Source: Puffinus mauretanicus
Lineage: Eukaryota; Chordata; Aves; Procellariiformes; Procellariidae
NCBI GenBank assembly: GCA_023333565.1
Contig: JAJKFH010000102.1
Location: 4,915,001 to 4,979,000 of the forward strand
DNA length: 64,000 nt
Direction: 5' to 3'
The position numbers were made by a program, and so were the translations under genes. The notes under the pieces were generated by a model. That model had not been told where the DNA came from, made no database searches, and was given only the letters and a program-made list of their open reading frames with translations. Of this stretch, positions 28,327-41,993 are shown one piece after another; position 1 is the first letter of the stretch, and every line of letters starts with the position of its first letter.

Positions 28327-30964
28327 AGTTACAAATGAATTCTGTAACTGTCTTGGCTTGTTTACTGATTCAGTTTCCATGGTCCTTCAATTTTTGAGCC
28401 ATCAGGGTGGCCCTTAGATAACATCTTGCAGAAAGGGTGCTCTCATCTTAGGAAGGATTGAGAATGATATGAGTGCTTCCTAAATAAGAAACTTGGTAAT
28501 AGGTATTATCTGTTGGATGATACAACAGATGGAGACTTTCATCAGTAACTTTCTATAGTGTTCCACACAGGTCATGTTACAGCTGAAAGATAGTATCATG
28601 GTGAAAACCACAGGATAGGATCCCAGACAGACAAGGATGGTTAAATGATATATTCAGCCCTAAGGAATACCACTTGCCATCAGCGATGACAGTGTTGGGC
28701 CACTGCAAACACTCCATCGCACAAATGTTAATACTATCTTTCACCCAGAAGTGTAATGAAGTATGCTTCCTCTTACCTCTTGTCAGTTCCTTGGTATATA
28801 AATATTGATATTCGACTGTAGCCAGTGAGGGATTTTATATTTTACATTATAATAAGAGCAAATGGCATAGCAGTAGGGATGTGCACTTTCTGAAGTGCAT
28901 CTGAAGAAACCAAGCCTGAAGGCAAGCTGAACAAACCCAAAAATATTTAGTAAAAAAAAACCAAAACACCAAACTAGAGGGGCTAAGTTCAACACTGCTT
29001 ATATGAAGAGTTGTTTCTTATTTTTATTCGTTTGTTTTAATCAGAAGGTTTACAAATATATAATGGAAAATATGAAGAAAAATTGCTAAAATGAAAATCC
29101 TTAAGAGAAATTACCTGATTGTTCCATTCTGCCCATGTCACCAGTCACATGCTTGCGTATAAAAGTTCTGCAACTAGGCAGAAAACATAAAAGTTGATGA
29201 TGATGATATTATTTGAAAAATAGCTGTATAAAAAGCCATAAGTTATAAGTGACAGCAAAAGCTCTTTGGAATAAGAACCCAGTAGGTTTTAGTTAGTGTT
29301 AAATGAGAAATGATGTTACATCAGCTGATATTAAATGGGTACAAATGTTTGGATTAGTACAAAATTATCTGATGTCTGGAAAAAAATGTAATTTACTGAA
29401 TTGATATTAATCAGGCTCATTAGCTTTAGTGTGGCAGCTGCCATCTTGGCTAATGCAAAAGGGATTGAACAGGGATTTCAAGAGCCAAATCTGTGGGTGT
29501 GGATTAATTTAAAGAACAGTCCCTTATCGTGAGTGCAGTAACACATTATACATTTTTAACTGAGGGAAGACCTTGTTTGTACATCAGCAAGGAAAGTGGG
29601 GTTCTGTCCGGGAAATAGGGCATTGCTATCTGTAATAATTATCCTGTGAGCACTGGGCACAGAGGAGTTCAGAAAGTAAACAAGATTTCAGCGCTGCTTA
29701 GGGCTTGGCATAACGATGGCTGATAAAACTCTGCTTACCAAGCTCAGCTAATTTCTACTTTGACCTGTAGCATTTCCCTGGTTGAGTCTGGTATTAGAAG
29801 TCAGTATTTACTCTTCTACTTAACTTTCTTCACAATGTCATTCCATTGTGTGTGGAATCTTCTATCAGGAGAAACATTTTTATTAATTAAACTTTTCTAA
29901 TAGGCACTGCTTAGCCAACTTCTGAGTGACTTGCATAACCCACAGATCTCATGTATGTGTTTTTGTTGATAGGGCAGTTTGTTGAAATGAATTTAAGCAG
30001 CCATCGCGGCAAATTTTCTTGCAATTGCCAGTGCTTTGTGCTATGTGTTGCTCAGAAGTACCTTGCTTGGTCATGGTTGGAAAATGGAAAGTCACTTAAA
30101 TAACGGCCCATTTTAATATCATTTTTTGCATCAGTTTAAAGCTGACACATGCAGTTTTCAGCTGTTGCCCTGCTTTATCATCAGAAGTTTTTTAAACAGC
30201 ACTTTAAAGAAGGTTTAAACAGTAATTTGCCTGGCTCTGCAAGATTCGTCCATGGCTGCCACCCTGTGAGTACTGCCACCGCTTTGCTAGTAGAAATAAT
30301 ATGGCACTTATCCATATTAATTTTTGGCACACACAGATTTTTGCTCACTCAGCAGAGTACACATCTAAGGAGAAATTTGGTTGATTCAGGGGTATTCACG
30401 CAATAAAAAGTGAGTGAGCATGTGTATGGTGGGAGAAGGGAGGAAAGTTATGATTTCTGCTTCTCCGTCTGCTATCCAGCGGCACCCTCACATGGACTGA
30501 GCATAAGGACAGCACTCTGAGTGCAAGAAAGATACCTATAGCAGAGCCAGTGAGTTTCAAAGTCCCAGCAGCATTTTGTGTTAGATGGCTGATCTATATT
30601 TCTTCTGCCAATGCAGTAACTGCCCCTGGAGAGCACACTCCACTCTTTACCTGACTCAGGACATATGGAAATATGACATCTGGTTACTGCAATAATACTT
30701 TCACAAATGTGATTGTGAGTCTTGGAACTAGAGCTGAACTTTTCATCACAACAACTAAATCTTAATTCTGCTTTTCTCATGAGTGAAAAAATGCCCAGGG
30801 CTGCTATTTTCTCCCATATGATTGAAAAATGCTGGCTATAAGAGTACCACACGGAAAGGAGGTGGCAATGTTATTAAACAGACCTATTTGCCGTGACATT
30901 TACCTCTGTGGCATAAAAGCAGCTTACAAACAAACACAGCATCCTATGAGAAGGTAAATAATCC

Positions 30965-31085
30965 TTTCTTCTTTTGAAAAAGAAAACAAAAGCATAGAAA
31001 AATTAAAGAATTTTGCCACAGAAAGTCACACAGAAAGTAAAATCAGGAATTCAACATGAGTTTTCATTCCTATATCTGCCTTAAA
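30965..31085 (-). repeat. MIR-like SINE relic
   Basis: The segment runs GAAAACAAAAGCATAGAAA, ATTAAAGAATTTTGCC, AGAAAGTCACACAG, AAAGTAAAATCAGGAATTC. This parallels the reverse complement of MIR (GGAAACTGAGGCACAGAGA, TTAAGTGACTTGCCC, AAGGTCACACAG, AGTAAGTGGCAGAGCTGGGAT). It is an ancient, well-decayed copy; recognition is by block order, not alignment. Confidence 0.6.
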
Positions 31086-33027
31086 TTCTTCTGACATTAA
31101 AATCTATGAATTTTAACCTCAAGACTATACAGTTTGATGTGAAGAGAGTCATGTAAGATTTCCTTGATAAAAGCTTAAGAAGTAATGCCTTTTTGTTTAG
31201 GAGTTCATTAACAGGGAATTTAGTTTACTCAAAAGTTTATTCAGATCTGGTCCCACAGTTGAACATGTCTCAGCAGAGCTAAGATGGACTTGTAAACCTA
31301 GATGAAACTTAATGTCTACTACCCAGCAATGAAAGAGCAACAAGCTGACTGAAATGAGAGATTAATTTCAGCAAGCCTCTGCAAACTAAGCCAACTTAAT
31401 TTCACATAGGCCCATGCCTCACTTTCCTACTGTGCCTGCCCTCCAGCTCTTCTGTTTTCCATGGTAACTAGGCCAGCTGTCGACTAGGAAAATACCCTTG
31501 GGCCAACTAAAAAAGAAAAGTTTTCTCTTACTAATATCTTACAGCAAGCTTTCCCTGGTACATGAGCTTAACTTCAAATTCCCACTTCTCTTTTTACAAA
31601 GCCAATATTTGGTGGCAATAAAGTGCTGAAACAGAAGGAAGATCAGAACCAGACTAGTATTTAAAAAAGACAAATCGAAAGATATTTCCTTCTCTGCTCT
31701 GCTCTCCTCTCCTACCGTTGCAAAAGATACTATTGCTATATACAAGGGGGAGCGAAAAATGAATAGAGACCAAGAAAGGAGGAAGAAAAATAACACGAGA
31801 GAGGAAGAGAGAAAACAGGCCTAGAAGGAAGAGGAATGAAGATAACAGAAATGTAAATGCTTGTTCTTCTGTCCTGCCACTGACAGGAATGAGCTGACAA
31901 GAGCCGTCTCTCATGGTCTCCTCTGCTTTAATTAAATGAAAACATGGTAGTTATCATCTTGTTTGAGGAAGACTGCAGAGAGCCTTATGCATAAGGAGAG
32001 CTGCAGTCTGAAGAGATTTCTCCCTTAGAAGAGTCAGAATCATGAAAAGATGAAAAAGCGTTATTGGGACTCTAGAGACTCCACTATTGAAAAGTCTGAT
32101 TCTTTGTCTTCTGTTCCCTGAAAACAAATGAGTTTTGCTAGTTATTTTTGAAGTGTAAAGGACCATATGTCTTCATGATGCCACTTTATTTGAGCTGTGG
32201 AAGTTCTCTCAAAGTTATTCCTTTGACAAAGTCACACACACATGCACAGAGGTAACAAGTTGCTGTGATATGACAATCTGATCCATGCATCCTGTGTTGT
32301 TGCAGCACTGGTCCTACGCTGAAGCTGTACTCTTCAGTAGGCTTCTCTAATGAGATGCCACACGGCAAATTGCCAGAAAAAGAAGACTCGACATGTTACA
32401 GAAAGCATAATATGTCGGATATGAAAGAAATACTTAAAACAGAAAGTTGTGCAATTTTGTAATTACACTGAGGTACCATCATTGCTGAAACACCTAAAGC
32501 AGTACCTGCTGAAGGCTCATTATACCTCCCTATTCCTGTGTAGGCAGTGATCTGAAAAAAGTTCCCTTTGTTAGATATTGGGAAAAGAAGATAAGCAGAG
32601 CCACTAGCTAGAGCAGAGATGTCCAGATGAAAGTAAAGATCCAGAAGAGACAGATATGTCAGGAAGTAATGTGAGACCCTAGTTCTTCTTGCACCTGTAT
32701 TACCTGCGCTTAAAACACAATGGATCTACTATCTTCTTTCAGAGAGGTAGAAGTGATGCTGCCTTCAAAGAAACGTTAACTCCGCATGTATTTGGAATGT
32801 ATCGAATCTCGTCTATCCTTCCTCTGCTGAGCGCCTGTAAAAATCAGAGACTCTACTTGAAAGATAACAGCTTTGATTGTAGACATTGTTAAACAAAGCA
32901 AATTCTTGTAACTGAGTGCACAGCAAATAGGAAAATTAACAGCCCATCTCAAGATCTACTGTTCTGCAGAATATATTCTTTTGAATGACATAATATTTGC
33001 AAAGCAATGTCACTCTCTCTTCCTATT

Positions 33028-33069
33028 CCCCCCACCTCCCACCCCCAAAACCAAAACCCTCCCTCCCAG
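33028..33069 (-). other. C-rich tract (minus-strand G-quadruplex candidate)
   Basis: Runs of 6, 5, 3 and 3 or more Cs in a 42-nt stretch with A-rich spacers (CCCCCC, ACCTCCC, ACCCCC, CCCTCCCTCCC). The reverse strand could form a quadruplex; in RNA the + strand offers poly-C-binding or pyrimidine-tract sites. Confidence 0.55.
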
Positions 33070-36000
33070 GGTGAGTCATAAGCACGGTAATCTGAAAACT
33101 CTAGGATTATAAAGTACAAATCTGGCTCAGAATGTTTGAATAAAATCTGGAACTGCTCCTAATATGAGCAGCCAAAGGCCATAATGACCTTGTAGAAAGA
33201 CAATTTTAGTTTTCTCCCTGAAGCTACTTAGTAGCTACAGTGTATTAGCATGTAAAAAATTAAAAAAAAACAACACAAAAAAAAGGCAAAAAAGTGCATA
33301 CAGCTTTTTAAAGTGAGGTTAACCAAAGTGTTGCAGTGTAACTCAGGTTTAATTCTGCAGTTTCATGTAAATCTTAATTGCCCAGTGCATGCAGAACCAT
33401 ACAGAATTAGTTCTGTGTCATACATTTTGTTTTATAGTATCATGAGGGATTTTTTGTTCCAGCTGTGAAGCTAATGGGAAGCTACAGAAGCTATCCAAAG
33501 CCATTTTGGTAGACATAAACTACCCAAACAATTGTCAGATGAAGAAAAATTTTTTCAGTTTCTGCTCAGTGTATTGCTGTGATAACTGTGGCCTAAATTC
33601 AGATACGGTACAAAGCTTAGCAACTCCATTGGCTCTAGTGGACTGCTTGAACCTGAACAAATTTTGTGTTTTATTTACATGGATTGAATGTAGAGTAGCT
33701 TAGTCACCTCCTGTATCCAGTTAATTGCTGGCATATTTGGACATCATCCCATTAAAGCCATTGGGTCTGCTTATTTTAGTGGTGATTATCCCATCTAATC
33801 CCATTCATTGCAAGCTTCCAATGCAGTTACCCACTGGGAAGAATACAACAATTGCTGTTATGCCTGGAATGAATGGTGCATATCAGTTCCTATGCCACGA
33901 ATTTACTCTAAGCTATTGCAAAGATAGATGGTTTATAGCCTTCAGGCTTGCTGATTCTGGTGTTAAGTAAGATACCGCATGAAATTCTGACAACAATATG
34001 GCATTTGTTCTGAGGAGAAAATCCACAATTTTGAAACAAGCACAGACAGGGATGTAACTAGTCACATGAAGAAAGGACTGGCAAAGATGGAAACAGACTT
34101 TTCAAAATTAATGCCAGACTTGAATGCCATGTTTCTCATTGAATGCAAAATAATACCGCCCCATTTCTAATCTTCATGCAGATAGTAAATCCAATACATT
34201 TGTTAAGCAGCTTTTTTTTTGTTATTCGGAATTCTGTTTTTGGATGGCAAAGTTAATTATTCTCTTTGATTCTCTTTACTGAGACAGTGGCACTTTTTCT
34301 ATTAATAACTGAGAGCAGTAAGACCTATAGTTGCAAGCCTGAGCTTAAGTCACTCTCGGACTTAATGACACCTCAGGGTGAAGGCATTACATTTCTGTAG
34401 CTTTGGATTGATGCTTTATTAGGGTGGGATCTTTGGCAGACTGTGAACCCTCACTCATGGATTCTGAAGTTATCCAAGGCCATCACTGTTGTACACAGAT
34501 GTTGTTGGAAACAACAATTAATTCTGTTATGTTGGTGTTCTGCTGCGGGGTTTTTTTGTGTTAATGATAGTGTGTTAATAAATTTGGTCCTCTGCTGCTT
34601 GCAGACCCCACCCAATGAAGAGAAGCAGACTAGAAAGAGACTGACTTTGCTAACAATTTATTTTTTCTTTTTTTACAAACTGCAGCAGAAAGAGACAGAC
34701 ACTGTTAACACTTCTTTTTACTAGATAATTCTTGTAGCGCTTATATTGACGTTAACATGTCCATTCAACAAATTGGAGAAGACATGTTCTGAGGGTGACC
34801 TTGCTTAGACCTTAGACCAGGTAGCATCTACTATCTGGTAGTGATAGTGGTACCTGTGCAGCATTATGCTCTCCTATTAATCCTTGATACAGTTCATTTT
34901 CAAGGTAAATGCTCTTTCTTCTCCAGACAAAACCAGTTTTATCTGGGGTTTATTTTCTTCATACAGAAGTGTATGCAACTAACTATATTATGTATCAAAT
35001 AAAAAAATGTTCTGCTAGGCAACCTTAGCAGGGTTTGGCAACTTACTTGCAGAGTGTAGCATAGCCTTTGTTTTCACTAATCTGCTAATTTTTGTGAGTC
35101 AGCAGGACATGCATTCCACAGTTAAGGCATTCAGTGGGAGTGGGGGGAACTGGGTTGATTGAATCTACTGGATCAAGTGATTTGTCTGGATGCAAATTGT
35201 GTTGCCTTTTTCATAAAGGTCTTTGAGAGAAGATTAGCAAATAATGGCAACTAGCCCCTTGGCTCCCATACAAATGTTGTTTCTCAAGCCTAACCAGTAT
35301 ACTTTATAACAAGTCTGCAACAGTTTTTTGTTGTCTAAGGGACACCAGTGTTAGACATCTGTTCTAAGTTATGTTATAAAAAAAGAATCAGAAAAACAAA
35401 AGCAAATGTATTGCATGGCCTTTTAAAACAAAATTTCACTTTAAGCAGAGGTATTTTCCGTTCAAGGGTAATGCTTTGAAAAATGAGTCTATAAAAGCAG
35501 CTCTGTTATATGAGAAGCAGCAGGTGAAACTGACTGCAGGTTTCTTCTGTGAGAGGTTTGAAAAGCCAAAAGTGGACAGATGCTGCAAGCTATGGAACAG
35601 CTGCTGCTCTTCCATCCTGGAGACTTACTTGGTTAGAAAGATTCAGAGAAAATATTGTACCGCGCTTCACTCGGTCTACTCAAGAAATGTAAACTTTCAT
35701 TCTCTTCTTGTTCTAGAACAGAAAGAAAGAAGAGAAGAAAGATCAGCAGATGAGGCAGAGTTCTGCCAGCCCTCTTGTGCTTCTCCCTTTCTGCTGGCTT
35801 TGTACTCAGTCAAAGAAAGGGAGAGTGAAAGGGAGTTTCGTCTTGGTCCTTCCAGTCAAGTGGATGACCTCGCACTGTGTTTCTGTAAACCTGTGGAAAA
35901 TGCCTAGTACTACAGTCATTTGGGAGAACTGCTCTGTCCGTTTCATCTTTGTTGTACATTAACTCTTCTGCCTAACTGACTTTGCTCCCCATTCTCCCCT

Positions 36001-37993
36001 GCAGAAATTGTGTTGTTCTCAAGATGTCAGACATTTTGTGCTTCTCAGTTGTTCATTTGTTTTTACGTCTGTAGCTTTGTTGATTGCCATGCCCAATAGG
36101 CCTACACAGAATGGTGCAGTTGTTTTCTGTTTTCCTTTCTGACTTGTTATACATAAATCACACCTTCTTAGAATTTGGGGTTAGTTTAAAAAGGGAAGTA
36201 TTATCCTGTATCTATTTTTTAAAGGAAGTTGACAGAGATAGACTGTATGTTTCTCTTGAATAACAAAGGGCCATGAGAACAGAGCCACTTTAAGGCTTTC
36301 CCGCAATGTTAATTAAATTAAATTTTGCTGGCCACTGAAGACTTATCTCACCGAGGCTGTGAAGGAGGCTGGGAACAGAGATTACATTGCGACAAGTGCA
36401 AGTGTTACTTTCTGTTCTCTGAAGCAATAGTTGCCATCCTATAGACACGTTCCTGGGAGCTTCAGCAAGTTCAGTCATCCATCCTGGGCACTGGCAAAGA
36501 GATCAGAAAAGCCAGTCTTGTTTGCCAGCTTGGGACTCTGCTGCCTTAGAGTCTGGCTGTGTCTAAAGAGGTCGTGTCTGAGCAGACCAGCTGGCAAGTG
36601 AAAAAGATGAGTTCTGCAGATTTGGCTGTACTCTGCAGAAGAGTGAGCGGAGTTGAGGGTGTAGGGGATGGAGGACGACGAGTACTTGTTAGAATCTGGA
36701 ATTTGTTGGAGTTCACAGTGTTTGTGCAGTACTTGCTATGTTGATATCTCTATCAAAGGGATTATTCCCGTTATCACTAGCAGGGAACTAAAAACCTGGT
36801 CTGATGTAATCTTGGGGAGATAAAAGAAAAAACTAAGAAAGGTTTTACTTGCAACTGAGTAATTAATAGCAGCAGTTGCCCACTCATCCTCATGGCCCAT
36901 CACAGGCTCGATGGAGGTATTAATCTTCAGCTGCACATTCTCGTCATCTCTCTCATCCTTTTGTCTGTGAGTAAATTGCAGTGGGATTAAGAAGCTGCAA
37001 AGCCCAAATGCAACCCCACTGGCAAACCACCCTTGTAACTTATTCTTCTGTTTAAACAGTAAAATGTTTTCTTCAAGGAGTCGAAAATGAAATCCGTCAT
37101 ATGCTTCAGGTGTGTGCTATAGCTCTATGGCACAATAGAGCACAAAGGACAGCTTAGGAGTGTTGCAGGATGTCTAATGAAAATCAGGACGGATGGCAAC
37201 CTCAGACATGGAAGCTGTGCAGTGGTAGAAAAGTGTGTGTGCTAATCTTTGATACGAAGGGCTGTGGAGAATCATTTAAATGTTATAATGAGCAGCAGTC
37301 TTGTACTAATGTTTTCTTCTTCTGTGACTTGTCCTGCCTCCAGCTTAGTGAAAGAGAAAACAAGCATAAAATATACCTTCACAACAGAGCATATTGACTT
37401 CCTTGGTCAAGTTTACCAAATATTGACCAACGACAGTAAGTACGTCACCTTAAAACCCTAAGGCACCTCATTTTCATGGTGGTCTCTGAATTCAAAACAC
37501 CTTAAGCAAAGAGTACACAGTGTGTGTGCTGGTAGGCACAACTTTTATGTAATAAATACCAGACATCACTTGGAAATTATTTAACTAGGGTCACTAGTCT
37601 GACTTTGACACCACATGTAAATAACCCAGTCAAACTGTACCTCGCTCTTTCATAGAAGATAGAGGCTAAAACCTGCAATGAGATACTGGAGATCCTGGCC
37701 TTTTCTTGGGTTTCTTTTGCTACAATGTGGTTTAACAGGCTACGTGCAAGCTAATCTGTCCTGTCAAGCATTACTCTCTGGTTCACCCTGCTCCCTTTTT
37801 TGAAGGAGGCAAGGAACAGATGTTCAAGCAGCAGAGTTGTCTGAGCAGCCTCACTCTTTCACTTGTCAGCCAAAAGCAACTCAGAGCAGACAGTGTCTGC
37901 TGCAAGGCCTTTAGAGCACCAGCTTCCCTATCTCCCCACACCACAGGAGAATGAGACCAGCTCACCTGTTTGGGTACCAAGATCCATCCAATC

Positions 37994-38053
37994 TCATTCC
38001 TTTCCTTCCCTTTTTTTACCTCCCCTTTTTTTTTTTTAATTTCCCTTTTCTCC
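37994..38053 (+). repeat. Long polypyrimidine tract (CT/T-rich)
   Basis: About 60 nt of nearly pure C/T, including a 7-T and a 13-T run, with two short A-containing interruptions. No splice acceptor followed by a conserved exon was seen after it, so it is treated as low-complexity DNA. Confidence 0.75.
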
Positions 38054-38404
38054 ATAGCTGCTGGTTTTAGCCTTGTTTCTCCTTCTCTGACACAGCAGCC
38101 AACTCAGCCTGAGTCAAGCCCACCTTCCCTTCTGCCCTGTGGCAAAAATCTCTCCAGTACACTTGTGTTTCTGTACCCAGAAAAAAAATACACACGCTTC
38201 TGCAGCTGCGAGTGCCAGAAAATGGGGTTGTAGCCACCTTGCTGGCATGGAGTGGGTGCATGCAGAAAGGAAGAGAAGCAGCTGTTTGCAGAAGGAAGTC
38301 GGGGGCACTTTTCAGGGCACCCCAGAATCTGACCTGGGCCCTCTGACTGCTGCTACATAGGGGCAGTCTAGTTTGCTTCTTTACTAAATTTCAAGTCAGC
38401 ATCC

Positions 38405-38490
38405 TTCTTTTTCCAGCCCTGTTGTGCCATTTCCCAGAAAGTGACCTTGGGACAGTATATCTGAATTACCCTGGCCTTGCTGAGAACGAG
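38405..38490 (+). repeat. Possible MIR-like SINE relic
   Basis: The order CCAGCCCTG, TGCCATTTCCCAGA, AAGTGACCTTGGGACAGT, GAATTACCCTGGCCTT resembles the tRNA-derived half of MIR (CCGGCTCTG, CCACTTACTAGC, GTGACCTTGGGCAAGT, TTAACCTCTGTGCCT). It is short and diverged, and is the weakest of the MIR-like calls in this intron. Confidence 0.35.
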
Positions 38491-41400
38491 GGCATTTGTC
38501 CCAAATCAGAGAATCCTGAAGAGTGAGGAAGTCTCCCTGTTGTTAGGAGCAAGATCCTCTGTGTAGGCCTGCCTTTTATATCGAGTTCTGTCTTGCAGAA
38601 TCCTGTGAAAATTTCAGGGAAAAAAAAAAAACAAACTTCACATATTTCCTTACTGGCAACCTTGAGTTTTAAATCATTCCAATTTTGTCTTCCTCTGTCA
38701 CAGCTAGGCATCTTGTCCTAACTTGAAAATTTCATTAGTGTCTTGAGCATTTCTCCACCTTGCTACCTCAGAAGTTGCAGACTTTCCTATCTCCACTGAG
38801 TTGTCACAATGGCAGGGTGAAGATGTGTGGGCCAGGAAACTGGGAAGACAGAATTACAACTGCATATTTGTTCAGTTGTTGAATAAACATTTCCGCAAAG
38901 CCTACAATGAGTCATCACATTAAAAGCTGTCCTTTGTATCCTTCTTGGGACTGCTTTTGTAAAATGAATATAGAAGTCAGACCCAGTTAATCCAAATCAT
39001 CTCGCAAATTAATGTCTACAGGCTTTTAAAAGCACACCTACCCCAGTGGGCAGGCAGAAGGAAGTTGTGCTGCCTGTACCGCAGTCACCAGACACATTTT
39101 GAGTGCAGAGCCCCGAGTCCCTCATGGGGCTGCTGAGGAAGCACGTGCACTGTCAAAAGCTGCCATGTGGGTTCAGACTGTGGAGTGTGTGCTGGGCTGC
39201 AGCTGGCATGGAAATGGATTTTACCAGTGAGATCATGATGACTGCCTCAACTTTCCCCATGGACTGGGCTCAAGAAGCACGCGTGGCAGGATTCAGACTC
39301 TATACATCCTCTGTCCTCATGTACACCTTATGCATAAGCTATCTGAATCCTTTCTCAGGTCAAAAAGAAATCTTTATATTGTATGTGTATATAAGCTTAT
39401 TTTCTGTGAACACTCAGCCGTAAGAATAATCAAAAACTGGATGTTCTAAGTTGATCTGCCTTATGCAGGGAGTAGCTCTGTTTAAAATAGGAAAACGTTT
39501 CGGTTTTGCTATTTTGCTTCCTGCATGTGAAATCCTAAGCCTTTCATTTTAGGGAATTAAAAATTGTTTTAATGTTCTGTATATCTGAAAGGATTAAAGG
39601 GACTTCTCAAACATTAAAAGGTAGCCTTTCTGGATTCCCTAAATACGTACCGTTAAAAATGGAGTAGGTGAATTAATATGATTTAGATGCTTAGGAGCTG
39701 ATTCCAATGCAAGCCTAAGTGCAGACAGAAGATTCTGCACCAACATAACCTGGCCAGTTGAAAATAAGCATCACAGTGATGTCATCTTTTCTTAGTTATA
39801 TTTGCACTTGTCTTTTCAGGGTAGAAGTGAACAAATCCATTCTGCCTGTGCTCCAAGAGAAATGCAAGCTGTTTAGCTGGACTGAGACTGAGCTGGGCTC
39901 TGCTTCGGTAGACTAAAATTCCTGCCCATGTGACAGTTTGGACTGTGCCAGTAATGCTTTTATTTAAAAAATAATCACCAAGCTTCTTCCTGACTTGCTG
40001 TTGAAGTGGATGGAGTATGTTTTTGTTTTAAATCATCGTGTTTGCCTACAACTGAGCTAAAAGACCACTGCGGAGTGTGATTCAGTACTCTAAACATAGG
40101 CTATTTTACATGGCATAGGCAATCTGAGACATCTGCATGGGAGTGGCACACATGAGATATTGCCTCTACTGGGCCCATGCCCTTCCAAGGCAGCAGCTGG
40201 AGGCCAAATAGGGTTTCCTAGGATATTTGAAATGGAATGAGGTATCTACATTTAAGCAAATGAATCCCATCCTGTGGAATCTTGGACTTACTCTGCTTGA
40301 AATCTGGAAGAATTAGTTTATCCACCACCATATATGCATGTGCTCTCAGCCTTCTTCAGTTTGTGGAGGGTTCAGGATAAGAATACAGCTGTCTCTGCCT
40401 TCCACCAGGCACTGCAATGACAATTTGTATTTCTTTCTGATCCAAAAAGTAATTATTTGTTTTTACTAGTCTACAGAAAGAAATGTCATTTCAATCTCCT
40501 CCAGAGAGTGCTGATGATAAACTCATATCTCTTCCCTTTCATGTCTAGGCATCTCTGATAGAAACACCACACATTCTTTTAAGATTTTCAGTACTTATAA
40601 ACCCTTAGATGTTCAGAGGTTTTGTGTAACTGGAAAGGCTTTTCAGAAACCAGTAGGTGATATTATTCTGCATTGAATTATATAGGAAAAGAGGACCTAG
40701 AAGGATCATTGCCTTATAAAAGATGGCAAGAATCCCTCATCACCAAAAGATGATGGGCTGCAGTAGTAATATTGTAATGCCTTATATACGATTTGAAGGA
40801 GTTGAAGTGTCTGTAGGAATTACGATTTTTTACCTTTAAATATCAGTGCTTGATATATATCTTGTTCTTGCTTTTTGTTATGTGACATATTCATATGCGA
40901 TGTGCCTTGAAAGTCAACAGCTTCTCTGATTTCTGTGCTGTGAAAACTAGCATTATTTGTTAGGTTTGGGTAACCTCATCAGGCAAGGGAAACTGCTTTA
41001 AGATTCAGGCATTTATAAGGAATTTAAGGTTTGAGATGTTCTTAAGGATGAAGTTGTGGGAAGAAAAGTTCAGACAAAAGCAAAGAGCAGTTCATCAGTC
41101 CTTCAGGCAAAGGGAAATCCCAGGGGATGGGCAGGATGTTAGTAGCAATATAAAGTTGATGATTCCATCTACACTTATAAAAATAAATCAAATGTGTACA
41201 AAACCTCTGGCCCACATAAGGAAAAAAATTCCCAGTGACCAATTCAATTAACTAAAAAAACCCCTAAACTCCACAGCTTTCCTGGCCAAATGAATGCATG
41301 ATTAGAGAAGACTGCATGGTAAACATGAAAAAAAAAAAAGTATGTTTTTGGTTTTGTTTCTGACTTTTATGTTGGTAATAACTCCAGTTCCAAAGCTTTT

Positions 41401-41993
41401 ACAAACTTCAGTAGAACTAAAAGCAGAGTTTTTTCTCTAGACCAACTCTTACCAGTAAGGAAAGGAATAAAGTGGACTCATTTCACTCTTTTCAGCAGTA
41501 TAGCCAATTTCAGAAATGTCTCCTCAGCTTAAAATAGTGAAGGTTTCTGGAACTGATGATATGTGTGAGACTAAAATGGTCTTTAAATGCACCTCCTAGC
41601 TGAAAGATGTGCTTGACTGTGTAAGTGTACTGGCAGGAGAAAAAAAAAAAGAATGGATTTAGGGATATATATTTAAGACCGGACTTCAAAAAATGCAACT
41701 TATTTTCACTTTGTAAACTTCTCTTGCAGAAATAAGAAGCAATACAGGCACTGCACTACGTATGACAATAAGAAATGGCAGGTTCCTATTGACTCAACAC
41801 ACTCGAAATCTCATTAGTTATCAAATGGGACTTGAGTACTGCCAACAAATAAACAACATTTTTTTTCATTCTCTGCTGCCCAAAGTCACCAAATACAGAT
41901 TAGTCTGGAGTGCATTTATTGTTCCTGCTAGAGGTGATATAAAATAAAAATCAGTTTTAGATACACAGATGTTTTTTCCCTTCCTTCCTTCAG

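Larger units (their letters stand above)
14232..41993 (+). other. PIK3C2G: Giant intron of about 27.8 kb
   Basis: The intron joins TG|G of a Trp codon: donor GTAAGA at 14232, acceptor CCTTCCTTCAG ending at 41993 after a long pyrimidine tract. The protein reads straight across (QLYW then LLKNAQ), as in other class II PI3Ks, so no coding exon is missing between. Inside are microsatellites, G/C-run tracts, three MIR-like relics (about 20.1, 31.0 and, weakly, 38.4 kb), a CR1 3' end at 28.2 kb and unassigned AT-rich DNA. The largest chance ORFs (for example 35476-35907, 30472-30852 minus, 26306-26668) carry no recognisable domain. No promoter, RNA gene or nested gene is supported. Confidence 0.85.

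Noticed and set aside
30472..30852. 126-codon minus-strand open frame, with similar ones at 11610-11975 (minus) and 26306-26668 (plus)
   Set aside because: No family resemblance, cysteine/serine-rich low-information composition, no promoter or polyadenylation context. Chance ORFs in long introns.
35476..35907. Longest open frame in the window (143 codons, + strand)
   Set aside because: No recognisable domain, no conserved motif, no splice signals joining it to the PI3K exons, and composition like random intron. Treated as a chance ORF.
37994..38053. Long pyrimidine tract that could signal a hidden 3' splice site
   Set aside because: The following AGs do not lead into an open, conserved exon, and the PI3K protein is already continuous across this intron.
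39103..39423. 106-codon + strand open frame with hydrophobic C-terminus
   Set aside because: No signal peptide logic, no homologue recognised, and no splice context. The hydrophobic stretch is what AT-rich random sequence gives.
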